Notes: generated by a model from the sequence alone, not told the origin. A stretch of 26,733 bases of DNA from AP-16 sp036395835 (GCA_036395835.1 DASWCW010000183.1:1-26733); one strand, 5' to 3'. Positions 1 through 6,403 are shown, counted from the first letter of the stretch. Numbers and translations are program-made.

Positions 1-174
1 ACCCAGGCCGAGATTCATGGCGACCGGACCATAGAGCGAAGATGCCGCACCATGCTGAGCCACATAGTCGACCGCCTCTGCCCAGGTCACCCTCTCCTGT
101 TGCCCGTAGCTGGCCGGTGACATCGAAAGCGCAACGGCCGCCAACGCTCCGGTCGTCCAATGCCGCATCGACAT
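1..174 (-). CDS. N-terminal part of a secreted protein, cut by the window edge
   Basis: The frame opens with ATG at 174 (a second in-frame ATG is at 168), has an AGAGG-type ribosome site just upstream, and stays open to base 1, giving 58 residues. The first ~25 residues form a classic signal peptide: a basic start (MSMRHW), a hydrophobic core (GALAAVALSMSP), then a small-residue cleavage region near ASYGQQ. The mature part (ERVTWAEAVDYVAQHG...) is too short for me to assign a family. Export to the periplasm is inferred from the signal peptide. The rest of the gene lies outside the window, so length and function are unknown. Confidence 0.6.
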   Translation of the reverse strand, partial: MSMRHWTTGALAAVALSMSPASYGQQERVTWAEAVDYVAQHGAASSLYGPVAMNLGLG

Positions 175-238
175 GCTCGCCTCTCATGAGCTGGCTGAAC
201 GTGCTTGCAGAGATTAGAGTAGCGCAAAATCATTGCAT

Positions 239-252
239 GTGAGCCGGCTCAC
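239..252. promoter_or_regulatory. Perfect 14-bp palindrome, possible operator
   Basis: GTGAGCCGGCTCAC is identical to its own reverse complement. It lies about 65 nt upstream of the ATG of the leftmost secreted-protein gene, where an operator or -35 region would be expected, and just past the end of the pseudogene remnant at 242-457. Operator function is inference only. Confidence 0.25.
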
Positions 253-457
253 TATCGCAAGCGGGGGACGATGCTTGGCGGTCTTGAGGTTGATGAAAGC
301 TCGAGTTTGGTGATCTGCGGTACCGGCCGATCGGGCTTGTCGCCCTTGAGGATGCGGTCGATGTATCCTGCCCCTTGGCGCGAAACCGTTCGGCGAAGTC
401 ACTACCAAAAACGATCAGGCCGCCTGCTTCCGCAAAAAGGTAGCGACGGGATGCCGT
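242..457 (-). pseudogene. C-terminal remnant of a COG2984-type ABC substrate-binding protein
   Basis: Three frames must be pieced together. In the first, 'YLFAEAGGLIVFGSDFAERFR' (split here only for reference: residues YLFAEAGG then LIVFGSDFAERFR) matches the family segment REFVEAGGLMSYG.DLADLFRR. In the second, YIDRILKGDKPDRPVPQITK matches YVDRILKGAKPADLPVEQPTK. In the third, INLKTAK matches the family's VINLKTAKALGL end. The order and spacing are those of the C-terminus of the 'putative ABC transport system substrate-binding protein' family (COG2984), but two frameshifts break it and no N-terminal domain is present. The 5' side runs directly into a DUF499 fragment near 455, so the piece has no start of its own. 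The family call is from memory of its conserved tail; decay is seen directly. Confidence 0.6.
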
Positions 458-844
458 AGCGCCCCAGATGCCGAATGGCGCGTCCGACTCCCGACCCGTA
501 AAGGCCATCACGCGAACCTGTCCGAGCTTCGGATCGGGCGTATAGATTGCCGCCAGATTCTTGGCGCGCACTTCGGGATGGCGCGCAAGGAGGCCAAGGG
601 TAAGCAAGTTGTGCGTCTTGCCGCCCCCCATTGCTTGCTTGAGATAAAAGACACCCTGTTCGGACTTGCCTTCAAGCCGCCGGAAGGCCTCGCCCAAAAG
701 CGTCGCCATTCCCCAATTTTCCTTAAAGAATTCGCTGGGCTCGATCCGATGCTCACTCAAATCCGTGAGGTCGAGGACCGTATCGCGCTTCGCCGTATCG
801 AAGACGGACTCGCGCGGTTTACATAGCTCACCAAGCGGCTTCAT
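455..844 (-). pseudogene. Truncated DUF499-family P-loop ATPase (phage-defence type), N-terminal ~130 residues only
   Basis: The ATG at 844 has a strong purine-rich ribosome site (GGGAGGGGGA) directly upstream. The product starts MKPLGELCKPRESVFD, then TAKRDTVLDLTDL, a Walker A segment KQAMGGGKTH (around residues 70-78) and VRVMAFTGRESDAPFGIWGA, all typical of the start of DUF499 proteins. Intact members are about 1,000 residues and usually sit beside DUF1156 methyltransferase-like genes in loci thought to be anti-phage. Here the homology stops near base 455, right after FGIWGA, and the frame runs on into the tail of an unrelated substrate-binding protein. The Walker B and C-terminal regions are missing, so the protein is almost certainly non-functional. 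Confidence 0.65.
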
Positions 845-1022
845 TCCCCCTCCCGAACCACTGCTCCCGACTGTCTTCGTCGGACGCGCGTATCGCATTG
901 CCTAGGTTCCCCCGATTCTCGATATTCTGCCCTGTCAGCGAGGCGAAAGTCGACCATTGGTCGACCTTCTTCGGCGGCAATGCCGACTGATCGCCGCCAG
1001 CGAGGCCCGTGCGATTTTGCAT
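828..1022 (-). pseudogene. Possible remnant end of a gene upstream of the DUF499 fragment
   Basis: A 64-codon frame from ATG 1022 ends in TGA at 828 and overlaps the DUF499 ATG at 844 by 17 nt, the sort of overlap seen between coupled genes of one operon. Its product (MQNRTGLAGGDQSALPPKK...) belongs to no family I recognise, and the frame upstream of 1022 stays open without a clear start. It may be the tail of the neighbouring gene of a former defence operon, or chance. Support is weak. Confidence 0.2.
949..965. repeat. 17-bp perfect inverted repeat
   Basis: GTCGACCA-T-TGGTCGAC has two 8-bp arms around a single T, and the match extends by two more pairs after one mismatch. It lies about 105 nt upstream of the DUF499 start, inside or beside the remnant frame at 828-1022. 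It could be an operator of the lost operon; nothing else supports that. Confidence 0.3.
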
Positions 1023-1241
1023 CAGGGGAAAGGCCCTGGACGGCCCCGCGGCGCTTCGGTGCCGAGTTCCCTTTTTAGCCTGTCGCCAGGGAAGGCCAAG
1101 GGCGGCCGGGTGCCCGAACGCCCAAAAGTAACCCTTTCACCGCGAGGCTCGCGCGACGAGCCCGCGTCGATTTCCCACCATCATTGAGTTCGCGCGTAGA
1201 TCGCCGGATACTCCCGCAAATCATTCAGTCGGGAGGAAACC

Positions 1242-1406
1242 ATGCGCGAGTTCTCACAAGCCGACCAGGTGCTCCACGAGGCGGCCGAGGCCGGAGCGGT
1301 GCCGGGCGTGGTCGCCATGGCGGCGACGCGGGACGGTCCGGTCTACCAGGGTGCGGCGGGGCATCCTAAGGCGGAAGGGTGCCTCCCGAGGTTCCCCCAG
1401 CGCTAA
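1242..1406 (+). pseudogene. Fragment of a beta-lactamase-family serine hydrolase, copy 1
   Basis: The ATG at 1242 follows GGGAGGAAACC, a good ribosome site. The 54-residue product MREFSQADQVLHEAAEAG then AVPGVVAMAATRDGPVYQGAAG matches the first ~40 residues of class C beta-lactamase-related esterases (PF00144), in which a '.VPG.V...A.R.G.IY.GAFG' strand pair precedes the active site. Similarity ends at about 1357, and a TAA follows after 14 unrelated codons (HPKAEGCLPRFPQR). The catalytic SxxK and YxN motifs are absent. This is a truncated gene start facing a second copy at 1429-1632. Confidence 0.65.
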
Positions 1407-1428
1407 ACGGCAGAAAAACGTCGCGTCT

Positions 1429-1632
1429 TCAATGGTGGGGCGCCTTGGTCATGGAAGCGATCCAGAACACCGTGTCGACCGTCATGGCGGGGCCCGACGG
1501 CAGCGCGCGCTTGCCGAACGCCGCCTGATAGATCGGCCCCTCCCGGCTCGCCGCCATGGCAACCACCCCCGGCACCTTCGCGGCATCGGCCGCCTCGCGG
1601 AGCACCCGATCGGCTTGTGAAAATTCGCGCAT
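1429..1632 (-). pseudogene. Fragment of a beta-lactamase-family serine hydrolase, copy 2
   Basis: From ATG 1632, with GCGGGAGGAAATGC upstream, the frame reads MREFSQADRVLREAADAAK, VPGVVAMAASREGPIYQAAFG, then TVDTVFWIASMTKA. It therefore reaches the SxxK nucleophile motif (S-M-T-K, about residues 61-64) of the PF00144 serine hydrolases. It breaks immediately afterwards into PHH and a stop. Intact relatives are about 400 residues. The head is well preserved, so truncation may be fairly recent. It faces copy 1, and the two share their leader. Confidence 0.7.
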
Positions 1633-1639
1633 GCATTTC

Positions 1640-1721
1640 CTCCCGCTGATTGGTTTGGCGGGAGTATCCGGCGATCCGGACTCCCGCTGATTGGTTTGGC
1701 GGGAGTATCCGGCGATCCGGA
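1640..1721. repeat. 41-bp direct tandem repeat, two copies
   Basis: The unit starting CTCCCGCTGATTGGTTTGGC occurs at 1640-1680 and again at 1681-1721 with no gap and no visible difference. It contains the leader and ribosome-site region of serine-hydrolase copy 2 (minus strand). Each unit holds a small inverted repeat, CTCCCGC and GCGGGAG. Exact identity suggests recent slippage or duplication. Confidence 0.85.
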
Positions 1722-1781
1722 CGGGAACTCAATGACTGCGCGACATCGGCGAGCCCTGGCAGAACCAACCCCGTTGCAAGG

Positions 1782-2009
1782 TCACTTCTGTGCGCACTCG
1801 GTCGGGCGCTGGACAGGACCGCGCTTCTGCGGCGGCACGCGGCAGTCGTCGACCCGCTGATTGTCCGATGCCTTGTCGCCCAGCCGTTCTTTCCCGGTCG
1901 TCGCCGGGGTGGTGGCGGCCGCCATCACGATACCGCCCTGGAGCTGCGCGTCGACCGGCAGGGCCGAGGCTGCAATCCAGATTCCGATCGCGGCAAACAT
2001 TTGCAGCAT
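1782..2009 (-). CDS. Small secreted conserved hypothetical protein (75 aa)
   Basis: The start chosen is ATG 2009 (a second ATG is at 2000). Residues 1-22 (MLQMFAAIGIWIAASALPVDAQ) make a clear signal peptide with an ALPVDA-Q cleavage site. The mature part contains KERLGDKASDNQRVDDC, then RVPPQKRGPVQRPTEC. A segment of this type (KERLGDKASDEQRVDNCKVP..RRG) recurs in small exported proteins of Bradyrhizobium and relatives, to the best of my memory. Two cysteines in the mature part could pair in the periplasm. Function is unknown, and it stands alone between pseudogenes and folE. Confidence 0.6.
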   Translation of the reverse strand: MLQMFAAIGIWIAASALPVDAQLQGGIVMAAATTPATTGKERLGDKASDNQRVDDCRVPPQKRGPVQRPTECAQK

Positions 2010-2079
2010 CGCGGCTCTCTGCACTGACGTTGGTTGTGCCCGATGTCCGGTGCCCTGCAGCATTACCGTGATGTCTTCG

Positions 2080-2110
2080 GCCCGCCCACCCGATTTCGGG
2101 CGAGGCGGGC
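2080..2110. terminator. Stem-loop downstream of folE
   Basis: GCCCGCC at 2080-2086 pairs with GGCGGGC at 2104-2110, and a nested CCCGA/TCGGG stem lies inside. It lies 21 nt past the folE stop codon. TTTAT follows on the plus strand only, so for the minus-strand folE it would act without a clear U-tract. A terminator role is likely but not certain. Confidence 0.45.
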
Positions 2111-2131
2111 TTTATCCGCGACAGCCCGGGA

Positions 2132-2800
2132 TCACAGCGAGAGCGCGTCGGAGCGCGTCGATCCATGGAAGCACAGGGAAGAGAGGAATTCCTGCCGGGT
2201 TTGGGGCTGATCGCGAAAAACCCCGAGCATGCGGCTCGTCACCATGGTCGAGGCCGATTGCCGCACTCCGCGGGTGGTCATGCATGCATGCACGCCTTCG
2301 ACCACGACGGCGACGCCGTGCGGTTTGAGAATCCGGTCGAGCGTGTTGGCGATTTCCGCCGTCAACCGTTCCTGGATTTGCAGCCGGCGGGCATAGGCGT
2401 CGACGAGGCGCGCCAATTTCGAAATGCCGACCACGCGATTGCGCGGCAGGTAGCCGATATGCACGCGGCCCACGATGGGTGCGATGTGATGCTCGCAATG
2501 GGATTCGAAGCGGATGTCGCGCAACACCACCACTTCGTCGTAGCCGGCGACCTCCTCGAACGTCCGCTGCAAATATTCGGCGGCATCCTCGGTATAGCCC
2601 CAGAACCATTCCTCATAGGCGCGCACGACCCGGCCCGGCGTTCCGCGCAAGCCCTCGCGATCGGGATCGTCCCCGGCCCAGCGGATCAGGGTGCGCACTG
2701 CATCTTCGGCGTCGCTGCGGGAAGGGCGGAGATCCCGCTCCGGCTCGGATTCGGAGCCGCGGGCCGCGCGTCGATTGCCCATGTTCACCAGCTTGGTCAT
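2132..2800 (-). CDS. folE: GTP cyclohydrolase I
   Basis: FolE converts GTP to 7,8-dihydroneopterin triphosphate plus formate, the first step of folate (and related pterin) synthesis in the cytoplasm. The 222-residue length is normal. The zinc site is complete: Cys102 and His105 in SHCEHH, and Cys173 in HACMTTRG. The signature blocks GRVHIGYLPRNRVVGISKLAR and SRMLGVFRDQP..R.EFL are also present (positions 111-131 and 189-206). The start ATG at 2800 has GAGAGG upstream. The N-terminal ~30 residues are polar and variable. It is divergent from pqqA with a 275-bp shared region, and its product feeds the tetrahydrofolate pool used by the formate-THF ligase further along; that link is inference. Confidence 0.97.
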   Translation of the reverse strand: MTKLVNMGNRRAARGSESEPERDLRPSRSDAEDAVRTLIRWAGDDPDREGLRGTPGRVVRAYEEWFWGYTEDAAEYLQRTFEEVAGYDEVVVLRDIRFESHCEHHIAPIVGRVHIGYLPRNRVVGISKLARLVDAYARRLQIQERLTAEIANTLDRILKPHGVAVVVEGVHACMTTRGVRQSASTMVTSRMLGVFRDQPQTRQEFLSSLCFHGSTRSDALSL

Positions 2801-2832
2801 GCCGACCTCTCATGGATTTCGAAACACGAACA

Positions 2833-2849
2833 TTGATTTCCGGGATCAA
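2833..2849. promoter_or_regulatory. Inverted repeat TTGAT-N7-ATCAA in the folE/pqqA divergent region
   Basis: TTGATTTCCGGGATCAA has perfect 5-bp arms and a nearly symmetrical centre (TTCCGGG). It lies 33 nt upstream of the folE ATG and about 225 nt upstream of pqqA. The arm spacing (7) is not the 4 of an FNR box, so it may serve some other dimeric regulator. The rest of the 275-bp gap shows a 12-bp palindrome GATGCATGCATC at 2939-2950 and no coding signal. Confidence 0.25.
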
Positions 2850-3075
2850 GAAAGGTTCCCGGCCAGCCCTCATAGCACGATCATACCGCCGTGATCCCGA
2901 TCCCCGCCGGGTCTGGCAGGAGGATGAGACATCAGCGGGATGCATGCATCGGCTGCCGCGAGCGCATGACTCGGACAGGCATTGCCTCGGCTCTATTGCG
3001 TTCCGAGCGAGGCTGCGCTACGGTTCTGATCCGAACAAACGCCGTGGATGCGGCCCGAAAAGGTGAGGAAACATC

Positions 3076-3153
3076 ATGACTTGGACCACCCCGACCCTCG
3101 TCGAGATCTGCATCGGCCTCGAGATCAACGGCTATCTGCCGGCCGAGTTCTGA
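3076..3153 (+). CDS. pqqA: PQQ precursor peptide PqqA
   Basis: This 25-residue peptide is the ribosomal precursor of pyrroloquinoline quinone. It contains the invariant Glu16 and Tyr20 in GLEINGYLPAEF, which PqqE joins by a carbon-carbon bond and which become the PQQ skeleton. The start ATG follows AGGTGAGGAA, a good ribosome site. It heads the cluster and is normally made in excess over the enzymes. Its stop codon at 3151-3153 lies within the open frame that continues into pqqB, only about 35 nt before pqqB homology begins. Length and motif leave little doubt. Confidence 0.95.
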   Translation: MTWTTPTLVEICIGLEINGYLPAEF

Positions 3154-3187
3154 GCAAGCCTTTCCGGCCGCTCTGCGCGGCCGGCGC

Positions 3188-4084
3188 CTGACCGCGGTCA
3201 TTCTGGGCTCCGGTGCCGGCGGCGGCTATCCGCAATGGAATTGTCGATGTGACGTGTGTCGCTTGGCCTGGGAACGCGACCCGCGAGTGAGGGCGCGCAC
3301 CCAGACCAGCGTTGCTATTACGGCCGACGGCAATCAGTGGATCATCCTGAACGCCGCGCCGGACTTGAAATCCCAGCTCGATCGTACCCCGGCGCTGCAC
3401 CCTCAGGGCGGCTTGCGGAGCAGCCCGGTCAAGGCCGTGGTGCTGACCGGAGGTGAAGTCGATCAGATCGCCGGGTTGCTGACGTTGCGCGAGCGCCAGC
3501 CGTTTGCGCTTTGCGCGACTGCCGAGACTCTGGACCTGATCGAGGCCAATCCGATCTTCGGCGTGCTGGCCCCCGCCCTGGTGTCGCGGATTGCCGTGCT
3601 CCCGGGCGTGGCGTTCGGCCTGCCGGGCGGAATCGAAGCGGAAATGTTCACGGTCCCGGGCAAAGCGCCGCTCTACGTCGAAGGCGATGCGCCGGAGATC
3701 GGCGGTGAAAGCGGGGTCAGCGTCGGCATCGAGGCTCGCGCCGGAAAGTGCCGGCTTGCGTTCGTGCCCGGCGCCGCCGCGATCACGCCGATGCTCCATG
3801 CGCGGCTTTCCCGCGCCGACGTCGTCTTGTTCGACGGTACGCTGTTCACGGACGACGAGATGATCCGCAAAGAAACCGGGACCAAGACCGGACGCCGCAT
3901 GGGACATTTGCCGATCGACCGCGCCGACGGCTCGCTTGCAAGCCTTGCCGGAATTCCCGGCCGGCGTATCTACATCCACATCAACAACACCAATCCGGTG
4001 CTCGTGGATGGTTCGCCCGAGCGGCGCCGGGTCGAAGCGGCCGGATGGGAGATCGCCGAGGACGGAATGGAGATCGTGCTGTGA
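3188..4084 (+). CDS. pqqB: PQQ biosynthesis protein PqqB, metallo-beta-lactamase fold; start codon not canonical
   Basis: PqqB is a metallo-beta-lactamase-fold protein needed for PQQ synthesis, reported to act as an oxygenase on the excised Glu-Tyr product. Recognisable parts are LTAVILGSGAGGGYPQWNC with the CRCDVC cysteine cluster, PDLKSQL, VVLTGGEVDQIAGLL, ADVVLFDGTLFTDDEMI, TGRRMGHLPI and HINNTNPVL. The frame is open from 3080 but has no ATG, GTG or TTG before the GTG at 3254, which lies inside the conserved CRCDVC segment and would delete the N-terminal strand. I give CTG 3188 as the start because homology begins there and the length (298 aa) fits; no ribosome site precedes it. The end overlaps pqqC by 4 nt (GTGA). 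Confidence 0.85.
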   Translation: MTAVILGSGAGGGYPQWNCRCDVCRLAWERDPRVRARTQTSVAITADGNQWIILNAAPDLKSQLDRTPALHPQGGLRSSPVKAVVLTGGEVDQIAGLLTLRERQPFALCATAETLDLIEANPIFGVLAPALVSRIAVLPGVAFGLPGGIEAEMFTVPGKAPLYVEGDAPEIGGESGVSVGIEARAGKCRLAFVPGAAAITPMLHARLSRADVVLFDGTLFTDDEMIRKETGTKTGRRMGHLPIDRADGSLASLAGIPGRRIYIHINNTNPVLVDGSPERRRVEAAGWEIAEDGMEIVL

Positions 4085-4809
4085 AGCTGCTCTCCGCCGA
4101 CGAGCTCGAAGCGCAGCTGCGCGACATCGGCGCGCGCCGCTATCATCGCCTGCATCCGTTCCATCGCATGCTGCACGGCGGCGAGTGCAGCAAGGGCCAG
4201 GTCCAGGCCTGGGCGCTCAATCGCTATTATTACCAGGCGATGATCCCGCTGAAGGATGCGGGCCTGATCGCCCGCTGCGAGGATCCGGCGCTTCGCCGCG
4301 AATGGCGCAGCCGTCTGGTCGACCATGACGGCACCGCCGAGGGCGAAGGCGGCATTGCGCGGTGGCTGAAGCTCACCGGCGGATTGGGGCTCGATGCCGA
4401 TTACGTAGTCTCGATGCGCGGGATCCTGCCGGGCACGCGGTTCGCGGTCGACGCCTACGTGCGGTTCGTGCGCGAGCGCTCGCTGCTGGAGGCGATCGCG
4501 TCCTCGCTCACCGAGCTGTTCTCGCCGGCGATCATCGGCGAGCGCGTCGAAGGCATGCTCAAGAACTACGATTTCATCACGCGGGAGACGCTGGCCTATT
4601 TCGAGAAACGACCGCCGCAGGCGGAGCGCGACTCAGGCTTTGCTCTCGCCTATGTCAAGGCCAACGCCGTGTCACCCGATGCCCAGCAGGCGGTGCTCGC
4701 CGCGCTCGAGTTCAAATGCGACGTGCTGTGGGCGATGCTCGATGCGCTCTATCATGCTTATGTGGCGCCGAAGCACGTTCCGCCCGGTGCCTTCGAGCCG
4801 AAGGAGTGA
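4081..4809 (+). CDS. pqqC: Pyrroloquinoline-quinone synthase PqqC
   Basis: PqqC catalyses the last step, ring closure and eight-electron oxidation of AHQQ to PQQ with O2 and no metal cofactor. The 242-residue, all-helical protein shows RYHRLHPFHRMLHGGE (20-35), ALNRYYYQ (45-52), LVDHDG with His82, the usual active-site histidine region, LTELFSP (143-149) and NYDFITRETLAYF (162-174). GTG at 4081 overlaps the pqqB stop in a GTGA arrangement, so translation is probably coupled. A 187-bp gap with a palindromic repeat separates it from pqqD, which in some species is fused to pqqC. Confidence 0.97.
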   Translation: MKLLSADELEAQLRDIGARRYHRLHPFHRMLHGGECSKGQVQAWALNRYYYQAMIPLKDAGLIARCEDPALRREWRSRLVDHDGTAEGEGGIARWLKLTGGLGLDADYVVSMRGILPGTRFAVDAYVRFVRERSLLEAIASSLTELFSPAIIGERVEGMLKNYDFITRETLAYFEKRPPQAERDSGFALAYVKANAVSPDAQQAVLAALEFKCDVLWAMLDALYHAYVAPKHVPPGAFEPKE

Positions 4810-4843
4810 GGGAATGCAGGGCCGGGCCCGCGGACGCGCTTTA

Positions 4844-4959
4844 CCCCCCTTCAGGGGAGGTCGATCGCGCAAGGCGCGATCGGGTGGGGTCGCCCGCTCT
4901 CACCCCACCCCGGCTCGACGCTGCCCGCGTCTCGCCGACCCTCCCCCTTCGGGGGGGAT
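4844..4959. repeat. ~116-bp mosaic palindromic element, copy 1 (pqqC-pqqD gap)
   Basis: The element begins CCCCCCTTCAGGGGAGGTCG, contains GATCGCG/CGCGATC and GGTGGGGT/ACCCCACC stem-forming pairs, then CGGCTCGACGCT and CTCGCCGACC, and ends CCCTCCCCCTTCGGGGGGG. The same order of blocks is seen at 13930-14045 and 15837-15960. It can fold into several hairpins. It is a dispersed non-coding repeat; no open frame in it is credible. Confidence 0.7.
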
Positions 4960-4996
4960 AAGCGCGAGCCCCCGGAACACACTCCTGTGAGGTAAC

Positions 4997-5293
4997 GTGG
5001 CTGAGACTTCCTCGACCCCAACCCTGCTGCCAGACGCCAAGCCGCGGCTGCCGCGCGGCGTGCGTCTCGTGCATAACGAGGCGCAGGGCGGGCTGGTGCT
5101 GTTGGCACCGGAGCGGGTGTTCAAGCCGGACGCGGTCGCCATCGAGATTCTCAAGCGCTGCACCGGCGAGGCCACGCTCGAGGCGATCGTCGATGACCTG
5201 GCGAAAACCTATTCGGCGCCGCGCGAGCGCATCCTGGCCGACGTCTCGGCGCTGCTTCGTTCGCTGGCAGACAAGAAGCTCCTGGAGCTCTGA
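4997..5293 (+). CDS. pqqD: PQQ peptide chaperone PqqD
   Basis: PqqD is a small RiPP-recognition protein that binds the PqqA leader and presents it to the radical-SAM enzyme PqqE. The 98-residue length is typical. After a variable 15-residue head come PRLPRGVRLVHNEAQGG, LLAPERVFKPDAVAIEIL (winged-helix core) and LADVSALLRSLADKKLLEL at the C-terminus, all family-typical. GTG at 4997 follows TGAGG at proper spacing. Its stop is 3 nt before pqqE. Confidence 0.95.
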   Translation: MAETSSTPTLLPDAKPRLPRGVRLVHNEAQGGLVLLAPERVFKPDAVAIEILKRCTGEATLEAIVDDLAKTYSAPRERILADVSALLRSLADKKLLEL

Positions 5294-5296
5294 TCC

Positions 5297-6403
5297 ATGA
5301 CCGCGGCGGAAACGATCTTCAAACCGCTTGGGCTGCTCGCCGAGCTGACCCACCGCTGTCCGCTCGGCTGCCCGTATTGCTCGAACCCGATCGCGCTCGA
5401 CCGCGACGAACTCGATGCCGCGACCTGGGCCCGAGTGTTTCGCGAGGCGGCCGACCTCGGCGTGCTGCAGGTACATCTCTCCGGCGGCGAGCCGGCGGCG
5501 CGGCGCGACCTTGCCGACATTACCGCGGCCGCGCACGATGCCGGCCTCTACACCAACCTCATCACGTCCGCGGTCGGCCTGACGCCGAAGCGCTTCGCCG
5601 CGCTCGCCGACGCCCGGCTCGACCACGTGCAGATCTCGATCCAGGACCACGAGCCGAATTCGGCGGACCATATCGCCGGTTACGCGGGCGCCTATGAACG
5701 CAAGCGCACGCTCGCCGCCGAAGTCGTGCGGCACAAGATCCCGCTCACCGTCAATGCGGTGATGCACCGGGCCAACATCGATCACGTCGCCGAGATGGTG
5801 GAGCTGGCGATGGAGCTCGGCGCGAGCCGGGTCGAGATCGCGCACGTGCAATATTACGGCTGGGCGCTGAAGAACCGCGCGGCGCTGATGCCGACGCGCA
5901 CCCAGGTCGAGCGCGCCGTCGCAGCGGTCGAGGCGTTGCGCGCGCGCCACCAGGGTCGCATCGTCATCGACGCGGTGGTGCCGGATTATCATGCGCGGTT
6001 TCCAAAGCCGTGCGTCGGCGGCTGGGGCCGGCGCTCGCTCAACGTGACGCCCGTCGGCAAGGTGCTGCCGTGCCATGCGGCGGAAAGCCTTCCGGGCCTC
6101 GAGTTCTGGTCGGTGCGCGAGCGCTCGCTTGCGGACGTCTGGGAGAACTCGCCGGCATTTCGCGCGTTCCGCGGCACCGATTGGATGCAGGAGCCGTGCG
6201 CGAGCTGCCCGCGCCGTTTTGAGGATTTCGGCGGCTGCCGCTGCCAGGCGTTTGCGCTCACCGGCGATGCGCGCGCGACCGATCCGGTCTGCCAGTTTTC
6301 ACCCAAGCATGGGCTGGTGGCGGCCCTTGCCGAGGAGCAGCGCCAGGAGCCTTATGTCTACCGGCGTCTCGAACGCGAGCGCGCCGCCGATCCAGCCTTG
6401 TAG
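5297..6403 (+). CDS. pqqE: PqqA peptide cyclase PqqE (radical SAM/SPASM)
   Basis: PqqE makes the Glu-Tyr carbon-carbon crosslink in PqqA using a radical from S-adenosylmethionine. The SAM cluster motif is CPLGCPYC (Cys21, Cys25, Cys28), followed by LSGGEP (61-66). The C-terminal SPASM domain has the cysteines for two more Fe-S clusters (KPCVGGWGRRSLNVTP, VLPCHAAE, EPCASCPRRFEDFGGCRCQ, DPVCQF). Length, 368 residues, is usual. It is the last recognisable pqq gene; no pqqF-type protease is in the window. Confidence 0.97.
   Translation: MTAAETIFKPLGLLAELTHRCPLGCPYCSNPIALDRDELDAATWARVFREAADLGVLQVHLSGGEPAARRDLADITAAAHDAGLYTNLITSAVGLTPKRFAALADARLDHVQISIQDHEPNSADHIAGYAGAYERKRTLAAEVVRHKIPLTVNAVMHRANIDHVAEMVELAMELGASRVEIAHVQYYGWALKNRAALMPTRTQVERAVAAVEALRARHQGRIVIDAVVPDYHARFPKPCVGGWGRRSLNVTPVGKVLPCHAAESLPGLEFWSVRERSLADVWENSPAFRAFRGTDWMQEPCASCPRRFEDFGGCRCQAFALTGDARATDPVCQFSPKHGLVAALAEEQRQEPYVYRRLERERAADPAL

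Larger units (their letters stand above)
1203..1672. repeat. Inverted duplication of a serine-hydrolase gene start and its leader
   Basis: The segment 1203-1357 read forward and the segment 1672 to about 1518 read in reverse carry the same leader (TCGCCGGATACTCCCGC, an AATCAGCGGGAGGAAA-like ribosome site region) followed by the same coding start (MREFSQAD.VL.EAA). The copies differ at many positions, so they are diverged paralogues rather than a recent copy. About 160 nt of unrelated or more decayed sequence separates the arms. Confidence 0.6.

Noticed and set aside
1403..1768. 121-codon minus-strand frame across the serine-hydrolase remnant
   Set aside because: It is a different frame from the one with the recognisable MREFSQAD...SMTKA sequence and is Arg/Gly-rich, so it is a shadow.
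2279..2292. CATGCATGCATGCA run inside folE
   Set aside because: It encodes the conserved zinc-ligand segment (VHACMTT) and is explained by coding sequence.
3076..3260. Programmed frameshift making a PqqA-PqqB fusion
   Set aside because: No slippery heptamer was seen near the pqqA stop, and free PqqA peptide is required by the pathway. A non-canonical start or sequence change is simpler, though not proven.
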